A stretch of 29,341 nt of DNA from JBFLXR01 sp040757065 (GCA_040757065.1 JBFLXR010000023.1:1-29341), one strand, 5' to 3'. Counted from the stretch's first letter, positions 6,610 to 14,919 are shown. The notes: a model not told the origin generated them from the letters alone. Made by a program: numbers and translations.

Positions 6610-8001
6610 ATGGCAACGTTTCCTTACTTTGCACTGAGTCCGAATGCCATCCTAAGTATCGTGGGGCTGCTGCACGGCCCGGACGATACCGTGCCGACCC
6701 CGCCGGAAGATTGGCGGCAGGCCACGGTGGATGTGGTGATTCCCGCGCTGAACGAAGAAAGCAATATCGCGTTGTGTCTGGCTTCGCTGGCGCGGCAGAC
6801 CATGAAGCCGAAACGCATCATCCTGATCGACGATGGCAGCAGCGACCATACCATCGAATATGCGCAGACCTTCTGTCAGTTGAGCGGAATGGAGCTGGTG
6901 GCAATCCACCGCCAGGCACCGATCGGCAAGACGCCGACGCTCAAACGTCAGTCGCGCGAGTTTGATTCCAACGTGGAATTCATTCTCGATGCAGACACGG
7001 TACTGGAATCGGAAAACTATATCGCCCGTACTGTGGAGGAGCTTTATAAAGGGGTGGGCATTGCCAGTGCGTGCGGCACCATTTTACCGCTACGCGACCG
7101 CGACCGTCGCGCCTTGCTGGAAACCGAGGCTTTGCAGAAGTTTTTGTCCGCCAAACCGGAAGCCAGTATTTATCCTAAGGTCGGCTGGCTGCGGCATTTG
7201 CAGCGCGGGCTGAGCGATCTCTACCGCGATGTGCTGTATATGTTCTTGCAGCGCTTCGTTTATCACGGCCAGATGGTGTTTTTCGGCAGCATTCTCAATC
7301 CGGTCGGCTGTGCGGTGGCCTATCGGCGCGAAGTGCTGAAGAACATGGTGTTCGACCGCTACGAGCCGATACTCGGCGACGATCTGACCAATTCGGAAGA
7401 TATTTTTATCGGTTTCGCCTTCACCGATAACGGCTACCGCAATATTCAGCTCATGGATGTCTATGCCCGTTCGCAAGAGCCGGAAGCCCGGCGGATTCCG
7501 CATCAGGTGTATCTGTGGTCGTCCTCGTTTCTGCAAAGCTGTTTTTATTTCGACGAACTAATGCGCAGCCCCTTCAAAGCGCCCAAGCGCTATTTGCACC
7601 ACCGGCGCGAGCAACGCGAAATCGGTCAGGAGATTGCCCAGAAACGGAAAATTAAAGAGCAGTACCGGCAAGCCTTCGGAGTCGACTATACCCTGAAATA
7701 CGGACGCCCCATCGGTTGGGTACTGTTCATGTCCGCCGTGGAGAAAATCGCCTTCCCGACCGTTTTGGTGATGATGGCAATAATGCAATTGTGGTGGGCC
7801 ATCGGTTATACCGTGCTGCTGGAAACCGTGCTGTCGTTGGCCGTGCTGTTCGCCGTGGCCAAGGGACACCGTTTTCAGTATTTGCTGAAGGGCATCGCCG
7901 TGGTGCCGATGCGATATATGGTGATTCTGTTCGACTTGGTAACGATGTTCCGCTTCGCGGCGGATCTGTGGATTTTCGGAAACAGACGGTGGCGCAAATG
8001 A
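6610..8001 (+). CDS. Membrane glycosyltransferase family 2, probable polysaccharide synthase
   Basis: This is the likely polymerising enzyme of the locus: it would add sugars from a UDP donor at the inner membrane and extrude the chain. The 463-aa protein has a GT-A domain starting VDVVIPALNEES, DDGSS at residues 74-78, the DAD metal motif at 127-129 and the catalytic acid in SEDIFIGF (Asp264). Three to four hydrophobic segments fill the C-terminal 100 residues (from about 370). PgaC-like N-terminal membrane helices are not obvious. The position of the QxxRW signature of processive synthases reads QVYLW (299-303), so the Arg is replaced by Leu. GAGGG stands just before ATG. The stop codon overlaps the next start (ATGA), coupling synthase and exporter. 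A PgaC/XagB-like role is likely, but the exact polymer is unknown. Confidence 0.88.
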   Translation: MATFPYFALSPNAILSIVGLLHGPDDTVPTPPEDWRQATVDVVIPALNEESNIALCLASLARQTMKPKRIILIDDGSSDHTIEYAQTFCQLSGMELVAIHRQAPIGKTPTLKRQSREFDSNVEFILDADTVLESENYIARTVEELYKGVGIASACGTILPLRDRDRRALLETEALQKFLSAKPEASIYPKVGWLRHLQRGLSDLYRDVLYMFLQRFVYHGQMVFFGSILNPVGCAVAYRREVLKNMVFDRYEPILGDDLTNSEDIFIGFAFTDNGYRNIQLMDVYARSQEPEARRIPHQVYLWSSSFLQSCFYFDELMRSPFKAPKRYLHHRREQREIGQEIAQKRKIKEQYRQAFGVDYTLKYGRPIGWVLFMSAVEKIAFPTVLVMMAIMQLWWAIGYTVLLETVLSLAVLFAVAKGHRFQYLLKGIAVVPMRYMVILFDLVTMFRFAADLWIFGNRRWRK

Positions 8002-10322
8002 ACAAAATGCTGAGTTTGAGTGTGGGCGCGATGCTGTTGGTTGCACCGCTGGCAGTGCTGGCGGCGGAAATCGTGCCGGACGCTGGTATTCGTGCAGAGA
8101 TGGCTGGGCAATGGGATGAGGCAGTCGGTGTATACCGAAAGTCGCTCGATAACAACCCTGCCCAAGCGCATCTCTGGGTGCGTATTGCCAATATACGGGC
8201 GCGACAAAAGAATTTCACCGCAGCAAGAGATGCCCTGAACGAAGCTATCCGGTATACACCCAGAGACCCGGTTCCGTATGCCAAATTATCGGAAGTGCAT
8301 GCTGTGCTGAACGAACCGCAACAGGCACTGGCAGCCATTAATCGTGCCGTCGAGCTGGAGCCGAAAAATATTCAATTCTTAAAAGTGCGCGGTGTGCAGG
8401 GCGCGTGGAATAAAGATTATCAGACGACTTCGGACAGCTTCAGCCGCGTGTTGGCGCTGGCCCCGAAAGATTCCGAAGCTAAGCTTGGGCTGGCGCGGGC
8501 AACCGTACAGCTAGGCAACAAAGATCGTGGTGTTAAAGAATACCAAGCGTATCTTGCCGGCAATCCGCAGGATCGGGTTGCGTTGATGGAATATATCGAG
8601 CTGGAAGCGGCACGCGCTAACCTGCCGGCCGTTCGGCAATATGGCAAGCTGTACCGGGAGCGCTTCGGTGAAGATATGAATTACTGGTTACGCATGGCTG
8701 ATAACTATGCGCTTGCCGGCGACGACCGTGCATCTGCCGATGCCATTCAACAGGCTACCCGCCTTGCGCCGAACGATCACGCCTTGTTTTACCGGCTGGC
8801 TCAATCCTATCCTTCGGTTGAGGATGTGCGTCCTGCAATGGCAGCGATAGAACGTGCGGTTGCGTTGGAGCCGAAGAATATCGAGTATTTGCGCGCCCGA
8901 GCCGATTTGGCGGCATGGGGGGGCAATTACGCCACGGCAATCGACAGCAATAAGCGGATTCTGCAGATTGCGCCGGAGGATCCCGGTGCGCTGCTGGGGA
9001 TTGCGCGAGTGCCGTCCTGGCAGGGTGAGACCGACGCTTCGGCTGAACACTATCAAGCCTATCTGGCGAAATATCCGCAAGTGCAAGCGGCTTGGATTGA
9101 ATACATCAAGGTCGAAACCGAACGTGGCGATTATGCCTTGGCTATGGAGTTGCTGGAGCACTATCGCGGGCAATTTGGGGAGAACGCCGCCTACCTGAAA
9201 CAAAAGGCGCGTATTCTGGCACAGGCCGAACGCCCCTCTCCGTCGCTGTCGATCGTTTCTGCGCTGGATCCCGTTATGCCCAACGACTATGAACTGGGCT
9301 ATACCCGTACTATTGCATTGGCGGCCGCACACCGCCCGCGCGAAGCGCTAGACAGTCTGGCCGAGCTGGAAAAGCAAGACCCGAAGAGTAAAGAAACCGC
9401 AGATTTAAGGCGCTATATCCGTACCCCGTTGCGTTCTAATTTGGCTGTGTCGCTTGGGTATCAGCGTAGCTCCGACAATATCAGAGTCCGCCGGGCGGGT
9501 ACCGAAGGCGAGTATGTCATCAATCCCGAAACCCGGTTATTCGGCGGGGTCGATAAGCTTTGGCTGAGCACGATACCCGGCTCCGCTTTTACGAAGCTGA
9601 ACGGAACGTCTAATCTGGGATACCGGCGCATCTGGGGCGGTATCCGTCATCGTGTGTCGTCGCAAGTGTCGCTGGATGCCCAGATCGGGCAGGGTAACGC
9701 AGACGGTAAGAGCAACGCCATCTACGAGGTGGGTGCCGATCTGCAACCTGCGGATGAGTTCAATATGCGTTTATCCCGGCGGCAAGACCTTTTTGCCGTA
9801 TCGCCGCGTGCGGCCGATTTGGGTATTCAGCGCCGTGCCAATACGTTGGCGTGGAGCTGGCAGCCGAACCTGCGTTACACCGTCGACGGGCAGTTTTCGT
9901 TCGATAGCTTTTCCGATGGCAATACGCGCTGGGAGGCCGATCTTGCCCCGCGTCGGGCATTTGTCCGCAGCCAGCGCTGGAATCTCGATCTGGGCGTGGG
10001 CTTGCGTACTTTCGGATTCAGCAAAGACCCGGGGAATGGCTACTACGCACCGCGTATGTATGAGCGTTACTCACTGAATGCCTACGCCTACCGGAAGATC
10101 GACGACGACAATGGCATCAGCATCTCAGCCAGCGTCGGGCCCTGGAAAGATAACACGATGACCACTTATCGCCTTGGCGACGATCTGGCAATCGAGGGGT
10201 ATTTCGGCTTGTACCGCGACTGGATGCTGAATGTGCGCGCCGTATTTTCGCATTACGGCGGAGAGGCGGCGGGCGGCTACCGCTCTTCGGCGTATAGCGC
10301 GGTACTGACAAAGCGGTTCTGA
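7998..10322 (+). CDS. PgaA-like outer-membrane exopolysaccharide exporter (TPR + beta-barrel)
   Basis: This protein probably guides the nascent polymer through the periplasm and out through a barrel pore. The 774-aa product starts at the ATG overlapping the synthase stop and has a Sec signal peptide (MLSLSVGAMLLVAPLAVLA, cleavage before AEIV). Residues about 30-490 are repeated TPR-like helices; two nearly parallel halves contain the phrase AVxLEPKNIxxLxxRxxxxxW and YQAYLAxxPQ. Residues about 490-774 alternate polar and hydrophobic residues in short strands and end in LTKRF, with the C-terminal Phe of outer-membrane barrels. E. coli PgaA is about 807 aa with the same plan. A longer frame from 7716 runs inside the synthase gene and lacks a signal peptide, so it is not the start. 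Confidence 0.9.
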   Translation: MNKMLSLSVGAMLLVAPLAVLAAEIVPDAGIRAEMAGQWDEAVGVYRKSLDNNPAQAHLWVRIANIRARQKNFTAARDALNEAIRYTPRDPVPYAKLSEVHAVLNEPQQALAAINRAVELEPKNIQFLKVRGVQGAWNKDYQTTSDSFSRVLALAPKDSEAKLGLARATVQLGNKDRGVKEYQAYLAGNPQDRVALMEYIELEAARANLPAVRQYGKLYRERFGEDMNYWLRMADNYALAGDDRASADAIQQATRLAPNDHALFYRLAQSYPSVEDVRPAMAAIERAVALEPKNIEYLRARADLAAWGGNYATAIDSNKRILQIAPEDPGALLGIARVPSWQGETDASAEHYQAYLAKYPQVQAAWIEYIKVETERGDYALAMELLEHYRGQFGENAAYLKQKARILAQAERPSPSLSIVSALDPVMPNDYELGYTRTIALAAAHRPREALDSLAELEKQDPKSKETADLRRYIRTPLRSNLAVSLGYQRSSDNIRVRRAGTEGEYVINPETRLFGGVDKLWLSTIPGSAFTKLNGTSNLGYRRIWGGIRHRVSSQVSLDAQIGQGNADGKSNAIYEVGADLQPADEFNMRLSRRQDLFAVSPRAADLGIQRRANTLAWSWQPNLRYTVDGQFSFDSFSDGNTRWEADLAPRRAFVRSQRWNLDLGVGLRTFGFSKDPGNGYYAPRMYERYSLNAYAYRKIDDDNGISISASVGPWKDNTMTTYRLGDDLAIEGYFGLYRDWMLNVRAVFSHYGGEAAGGYRSSAYSAVLTKRF

Positions 10323-10336
10323 TTCGGGTCGGCGAG

Positions 10337-11314
10337 ATGAAAAGCGGCTGGGGGCGTTTTCTGGCGGGATGCGTCGGCGTACTGGTCTGGGTTGCCCCTT
10401 TGCTGGCCGCCGAGATGACGATTTTGCCGCCACAGAGGATGATCGCAGTGACTTTCGACGATCTGCCGTTTGTCGTCGGCGGTAGACGCGACGCCGAATT
10501 GCGCCCGCTTTCGACCAAGCTGCTGCACCAGATTACGTCAAATGGAATCCCTGCTGTAGGGTTTGTGAACGAAAAAAAGTTATACCCGTCAGGTGAGCCG
10601 AGTGCGCAGGGCGTTGCCATCTTGGAAGACTGGCTGACGGCAGGGCTGGAGCTCGGCAATCATACCTACTCGCATGCATCGCTGAACCGGATCCCGCTGG
10701 CCGATTACATACAGGACGTTGTGCGCGGGGAGGCCGTTACGGGACCGCTGATGGCGAAACACGGGATGACGTTGCGCTATTTTCGCCACCCGTTTCTGCA
10801 AGTGGGCAAAGATGCACAGACCCGTGCCGAGTTCGAGCAATTCTTGGCCGGGCACGGTTATATCGTTGCGCCGGTCACAGTCAACTCGTCGGAGTGGATA
10901 TTCGCGGCTGCCTATGACAAGGCCATGCAGCAAGGCGATGCTGCGGCCATGCAGCAGGTGGCGGATGCTTATGTCCCATACATGGAGCTAACGCTGGCAG
11001 AAGCAGAAAGGCAGTCGATGGAATTGTTCGGCTATGAAATCCGGCAAATTCTGTTGCTGCACGCCAACGCACTTAATGCGGCACATCTAGGTGAGCTGGC
11101 AAAGATGCTGAAAAAGCGCGGCTATCGTTTTATTCCGCTGGACGAGGCGTTGCAGGACCGGGCGTATTCCTCACCGAATCGCTATACCGGGTGGGAGGGC
11201 GAGTCTTGGCTTAACCAATGGGCGCAAACCGTTGGATTGCGACCGCGACGTGTGATTCAGGTGCCGGCTTTTGTGCGCGCTCTGGCGGGGCGTGCCGATT
11301 ACACGGGCGATTAG
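10337..11314 (+). CDS. Periplasmic polysaccharide deacetylase (CE4/NodB)
   Basis: It would remove N- or O-acetyl groups from the polymer during export. The 325-aa protein has a signal peptide (GVLVWVAPLLAA, cleavage near residue 24-25, no lipobox). The CE4 motifs are TFDD at 39-42 (catalytic Asp41 and metal Asp42), the metal-binding HTYSH (His109, His113), a motif 3 equivalent RYFRHPF, and LLLHAN near the C-terminus as motif 5. Metal ligands are therefore complete. Unlike E. coli PgaB there is no fused glycoside hydrolase domain and no lipid anchor; the next gene supplies a separate hydrolase. It follows the exporter by 14 bases. Confidence 0.93.
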   Translation: MKSGWGRFLAGCVGVLVWVAPLLAAEMTILPPQRMIAVTFDDLPFVVGGRRDAELRPLSTKLLHQITSNGIPAVGFVNEKKLYPSGEPSAQGVAILEDWLTAGLELGNHTYSHASLNRIPLADYIQDVVRGEAVTGPLMAKHGMTLRYFRHPFLQVGKDAQTRAEFEQFLAGHGYIVAPVTVNSSEWIFAAAYDKAMQQGDAAAMQQVADAYVPYMELTLAEAERQSMELFGYEIRQILLLHANALNAAHLGELAKMLKKRGYRFIPLDEALQDRAYSSPNRYTGWEGESWLNQWAQTVGLRPRRVIQVPAFVRALAGRADYTGD

Positions 11315-11319
11315 AGCGT

Positions 11320-12360
11320 ATGCGTTGCGGGATAGCAGGTTTGTTACTGTGTCTGTCGGCCGGGCTTGGAATGGCGCAAACGGAACCGGCGGCTATTCCG
11401 GGAAAAAGTTTGCGTGCAGCGGCGCAGATGCGGGGGCTGACGATCGGTGCCAGCGTCGATGAGGATGGGTTGCGAGGCGATGCGGAATATGCGGCTCTGC
11501 TGGGACGGGAATTCGGCATGCTGACGCCTGAGAATGTTATGAAGTTCGACAGTATTCACCCGGCGCCGTTTCGTTATAACTTTGCGGATGGGGATCGGAT
11601 ACTTGGCTTTGCAACGGAGCATGGCATGCAGGTGCATGGCCATGTTTTGGTCTGGCATGCGCAGTTGCCGGCGTGGCTGACCCGAACAAAGTGGACGCGG
11701 GAAGAGCTGCGCCTGATTTTGCATGCGCACATTGCCCGCGTAGTGGGGCATTACCGGCAACGTGTCCCGGTGTGGGATGTGGTGAGTGAGGCGATCGACG
11801 ACCGGGGCGAGTTGCGGAAGACCTTCTGGTTGGAGGGGATCGGGCCGGAATATATAGCGCTGGCGTTTCAATGGGCGCACGAGGCCGATCCTGATGCGCA
11901 CCTGATATATAACGATTACGGCACGGAAGGATTGAACCGGAAGGCCGATGCGGTGCTTCGCTTGCTGGCGGATTTGCGCGCGCGCGGGGTGCCGGTGCAT
12001 GGGGTCGGTTTTCAAATGCACTTGAATGTGGAAGAGCCGGTTGACCCGGCGGAAGTGCAAATGAATATCCAGCGGTTTGCCAAGCTGGGGTTAAAGACGC
12101 ATATCACTGAAATGGATGTGAGCGTACCGATGCCGGTTAGCCCGGATAAATTTGCATTACAGGCGGGGATTTACCGCGACATGATGAAGGTTTGTCTGTC
12201 CGTTTCCGATTGTAAGAGCTTTGCCTTGTGGGGATTTACAGACCGGTATTCCTGGATTCCGGCATTCTTCCCGGGACGGGGGGCTGCTTTGATTTTCGAT
12301 GCACAATTGCAACCGAAGCCGGCTTACGACGCCCTGATCGGGACGCTGAATGCGCGGTGA
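11320..12360 (+). CDS. GH10-like glycoside hydrolase with altered acid/base motif
   Basis: A secreted (beta/alpha)8 hydrolase of the xylanase GH10 family, probably cutting or trimming the polymer of this locus. I chose ATG 11320, five bases after the deacetylase stop, because it begins a signal peptide (CGIAGLLLCLSAGLGMAQ); the earlier ATG 11218 lies within the deacetylase gene. The 346-aa product keeps GHVLVWHAQLPAW, the nucleophile Glu264 in THITEMDV and the C-terminal WGFTDRYSW...QPKPAYDAL. The acid/base Glu157 is present, but the invariant Asn before it is Ser (WDVVSEAI instead of WDVVNEAI). The usual NDYN appears as NDYG. Both changes are near the -1 subsite, so xylan is an unlikely substrate. 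No carbohydrate-binding module is present. Confidence 0.92.
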   Translation: MRCGIAGLLLCLSAGLGMAQTEPAAIPGKSLRAAAQMRGLTIGASVDEDGLRGDAEYAALLGREFGMLTPENVMKFDSIHPAPFRYNFADGDRILGFATEHGMQVHGHVLVWHAQLPAWLTRTKWTREELRLILHAHIARVVGHYRQRVPVWDVVSEAIDDRGELRKTFWLEGIGPEYIALAFQWAHEADPDAHLIYNDYGTEGLNRKADAVLRLLADLRARGVPVHGVGFQMHLNVEEPVDPAEVQMNIQRFAKLGLKTHITEMDVSVPMPVSPDKFALQAGIYRDMMKVCLSVSDCKSFALWGFTDRYSWIPAFFPGRGAALIFDAQLQPKPAYDALIGTLNAR

Positions 12361-12392
12361 AGCAAGCATGAAATGATGCGGAAGGAGGGGGA

Positions 12393-13547
12393 ATGAGTAA
12401 GCGCATTACCAAGAAAATGCTGACGCCGTTCGAGGCCAGCCGCCCGTCGGGTGCGGTGCTGATGGTGAATCTGTTCGATCCGCAGATTCCGACCACAAGG
12501 CTGTTTCTGGAAGCGGTGACTTCGCATCGTTTGCCCTATCTGGTGATCGGCAATAAGGCCGATCTGGTTAGTCAGGCCGAGATCAGTCGCATCGAGGCCG
12601 AATTGGGCGTCGAACTGATTCCGGTTTCACTCGCCAAACACGGCAATACGGCGGCGCTGCCGGGTTTGTTGCGCGAGACGTTTTCGCCCGGCTCGCGGAT
12701 TGCCGTACTCGGCGTGTTCAATACCGGTAAAACCAGCCTGATTGCCCATCTCACGGGTCTGCCACTAAAAATCAGCAACATGCCGGGGACAACCCTGTCG
12801 TTCGAAGAATATGCTTGGGGCGACTATACCCTGATCGATTCGGTCGGTCAGTTGATCGACGTGAACCGGCCATTGATGGTCGGCTACGATTTCGCCGGAC
12901 TGGAAACGCCGACCGAAATGGTCGAGCATGCCTTGAGGCAAGAGGCGGAAGCGATTCTGTCTTCGGTGGATACCGCTCGTCCGGGTTTGCTGAAGGCACT
13001 GACGGCGTTGCGGCATTGTCTGGATAACGGGGGCAAGTTAGTGGCGACCGGGGCGGGTGCCTCTGGCTTGGTGGCCGAAGAAATGGCCGGGCAATTCTTT
13101 GAAACCGGCGTCATGTGTGTGCCGGTGACCAATGCGCTGGGACAAGGGTTGCCGGTTTCCTTCGCCAAGGGGATTGCTGAAGAGGAAGGCGGTCTGGCCC
13201 GCTTTATCGCCGCGCAGGTCAATAAGGGCGATGTGCTGATCGCGATTTCGGCATCCGGCGGTACCGGATTCGTGTACGAAGCGCTGCGTCTGTCGCGCGA
13301 CAAGGGCGCGGTTACCATTGCGATTACCGAAAACAAAGATACGCCGATGGGTGTATATGCCGACATCGTGATTCAGAGCAACGCCAAGCCGGAAGGGCCA
13401 TCCAGCACACGCATTCAAACGACCCATCTGGCCATCGGGCATGCATTGGTGTGTACGCTGGCGGCGGTGCGCGGGCTGAGCGGTGAGGAGTCGATACGAC
13501 ACATGCTCACCGAGCACATCGCGACCAAGAAAATGGGTATCAAGTAA
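12393..13547 (+). CDS. Circularly permuted GTPase fused to a SIS (sugar isomerase) domain
   Basis: The 384-aa protein joins two domains not usually found together. The N-terminal ~190 residues carry GTPase motifs in permuted order: G4 NKAD (54-57), a G5-like SLAK (79-82), G1 GVFNTGKT (107-114), G2 Thr in PGTT (131-134) and G3 DSVG (149-152). This is the order of the YlqF/YjeQ group. From about residue 200 a SIS fold follows: GKLVATGAGASG, then LIAISASGGTGFVYEAL and PEGPSSTRIQTTHLAIGHA, resembling phosphosugar isomerases and MurQ-type etherases. There is no signal peptide or membrane segment, so it is cytoplasmic. A strong AAGGAGGG precedes ATG, and it lies 32 bases after the hydrolase in the same operon. 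A role in providing or sensing an amino-sugar phosphate under GTP control is an inference; I know no characterised homologue. Confidence 0.85.
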   Translation: MSKRITKKMLTPFEASRPSGAVLMVNLFDPQIPTTRLFLEAVTSHRLPYLVIGNKADLVSQAEISRIEAELGVELIPVSLAKHGNTAALPGLLRETFSPGSRIAVLGVFNTGKTSLIAHLTGLPLKISNMPGTTLSFEEYAWGDYTLIDSVGQLIDVNRPLMVGYDFAGLETPTEMVEHALRQEAEAILSSVDTARPGLLKALTALRHCLDNGGKLVATGAGASGLVAEEMAGQFFETGVMCVPVTNALGQGLPVSFAKGIAEEEGGLARFIAAQVNKGDVLIAISASGGTGFVYEALRLSRDKGAVTIAITENKDTPMGVYADIVIQSNAKPEGPSSTRIQTTHLAIGHALVCTLAAVRGLSGEESIRHMLTEHIATKKMGIK

Positions 13548-13572
13548 GCAGCATGGGGAAGATGAGGAAAAG

Positions 13573-14856
13573 ATGGAAACCGTAGCCGTTGTGGGACTGG
13601 GGTACGTCGGGCTGCCGCTGGCGGTGGAGTTCGGCAAGATCATGCCGACCATCGGCTTCGATAAATCGAGCCGCAAAATCGAGCAATTTAAGCGCGGCAA
13701 GGTTCCCGGCAAGGAAATTGAGCCGGAGCGTCTGACGGAAGCGATGCAACTGGAACTGACCGACGATCCGGCACGGCTGGCGCAGGCCGATTACCTGATT
13801 GTGGCAGTGCCGACCCCGGTGGATGCTTCGCACCAGCCGGATTTCGAGCCTTTGCTGAGCGCCAGCCGGTTTATCGGTGCGCACATGAAGCGAGGCGCAG
13901 TGGTGATCTACGAATCGACGGTGTATCCCGGCGCGACCGAGGAGGTGTGCATTCCCGAACTGGAGCGCGCTTCCGGCCAGCAATGGCGGCGCGACTTTCA
14001 TGTCGGCTATTCGCCGGAGCGGATCAATCCAGGCGACCGCGAGCATACGCTGACCACGGTGGTGAAGGTGGTGTCGGGCGACGATGCGGCAACGCTGGAG
14101 CGGGTTGTGGCATTGTATGCGCGGGTGGTGCGGGTCGGGGTGCATAAGGCCTCTTCGCTCAAGGTGGCCGAGGCGGCTAAAGTGATCGAGAATACCCAGC
14201 GCGATTTGAATATTGCGCTGATGAACGAACTGGCCGTTATTTTCGAACGGATCGGCATCGATACGCTGGAAGTGCTGGAAGCCGCCGGCACCAAGTGGAA
14301 TTTTCTGCCCTTCCGTCCCGGTCTGGTCGGCGGACACTGCATCGGCGTCGATCCGTATTGCCTGACCTACAAGGCTGAGATGCTGGGCTACCACCCGGAT
14401 GTGATTCTGGCCGGGCGGCGCATCAACGATAACATGGGCAAATTTGTCGCCGATCAGACCGTCAAATGGATGATCCGGGCGGGCAGCCATATCGGGCGCG
14501 CCAAGGTAAATGTGCTGGGCGTGACTTTCAAAGAGGATGTGGCGGATATGCGCAACTCCCGGGTGTTCGAGCTGATCCGAGAGTTGCAGTCGTTCGGCAT
14601 CGAGGTGCATGTGCATGACCCGGTGGCTGACCCGGACGAAGCGCAGGAGAAATACGGCCTGACTCTCGAATCGTGGGAAGCGTTGCCGCAGGCCGATGCC
14701 ATTGTGGCGGCGGTTGCCCATCGCATTCAGCTCGACCGTCCGCTGACCGATTATCGCGATAAGCTGATGGCGGGCGGCTGCTTCATCGACGTGAAAAGCG
14801 TATTCGACCGCACAGCGGTGGAACAGACCCTCAACGCCAAGTTCTGGCGGTTGTAG
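13573..14856 (+). CDS. UDP-N-acetylglucosamine 6-dehydrogenase-like nucleotide-sugar dehydrogenase
   Basis: It oxidises the C6 alcohol of a UDP-hexose or UDP-HexNAc to a uronate with two NAD+. The 427-aa product starts at ATG 13573 with GAGGA close upstream and opens with the Rossmann motif VGLGYVGLPLAVEFG. A YESTVYPGATEEVCIPELE block follows, then YSPERINPGD and the catalytic Cys256 in GLVGGHCIGVDPYCLTYKAE. The C-terminal UDP-binding domain has VLGVTFKEDVADMRNSRV. The wording around the Cys and the LAGRRINDNMG block is closer to TviB/WbpA-type UDP-HexNAc dehydrogenases than to UDP-glucose dehydrogenase. It is the last gene of the operon and is followed by a terminator. With the epimerase at 5608 it resembles the TviB/TviC pair that makes GalNAcA, but the product is not proven. 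Confidence 0.92.
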   Translation: METVAVVGLGYVGLPLAVEFGKIMPTIGFDKSSRKIEQFKRGKVPGKEIEPERLTEAMQLELTDDPARLAQADYLIVAVPTPVDASHQPDFEPLLSASRFIGAHMKRGAVVIYESTVYPGATEEVCIPELERASGQQWRRDFHVGYSPERINPGDREHTLTTVVKVVSGDDAATLERVVALYARVVRVGVHKASSLKVAEAAKVIENTQRDLNIALMNELAVIFERIGIDTLEVLEAAGTKWNFLPFRPGLVGGHCIGVDPYCLTYKAEMLGYHPDVILAGRRINDNMGKFVADQTVKWMIRAGSHIGRAKVNVLGVTFKEDVADMRNSRVFELIRELQSFGIEVHVHDPVADPDEAQEKYGLTLESWEALPQADAIVAAVAHRIQLDRPLTDYRDKLMAGGCFIDVKSVFDRTAVEQTLNAKFWRL

Positions 14857-14858
14857 TC

Positions 14859-14910
14859 TTGTTTGTCCGCCAAACAAAAGGCCGAACCTCGGTTCGGCCT
14901 TGCTTATTTT
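14859..14910. terminator. Bidirectional terminator between the polysaccharide operon and the DUF748 gene
   Basis: Two hairpins lie in tandem. The first has arms TTGTTTG/CAAACAA (14859-14877). The second is a perfect 10-bp stem AAGGCCGAAC/GTTCGGCCTT with loop CTCG (14878-14901), followed by GCTTATTTT on the + strand. On the - strand the same stem is followed by TTTTG. It separates convergent genes whose stops are at 14856 and 14920. Confidence 0.9.
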
Positions 14911-14919
14911 GAGTCCGGG

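Noticed and set aside
7716..7997. In-frame upstream extension of the exporter gene (868-aa reading)
   Set aside because: It runs inside the synthase gene, and the signal peptide begins exactly at ATG 7998, which overlaps the synthase stop.
13540..14877. 445-aa - strand open frame over the dehydrogenase gene
   Set aside because: It mirrors a well-recognised enzyme gene and its His/Arg-rich composition is typical of an antisense shadow frame.
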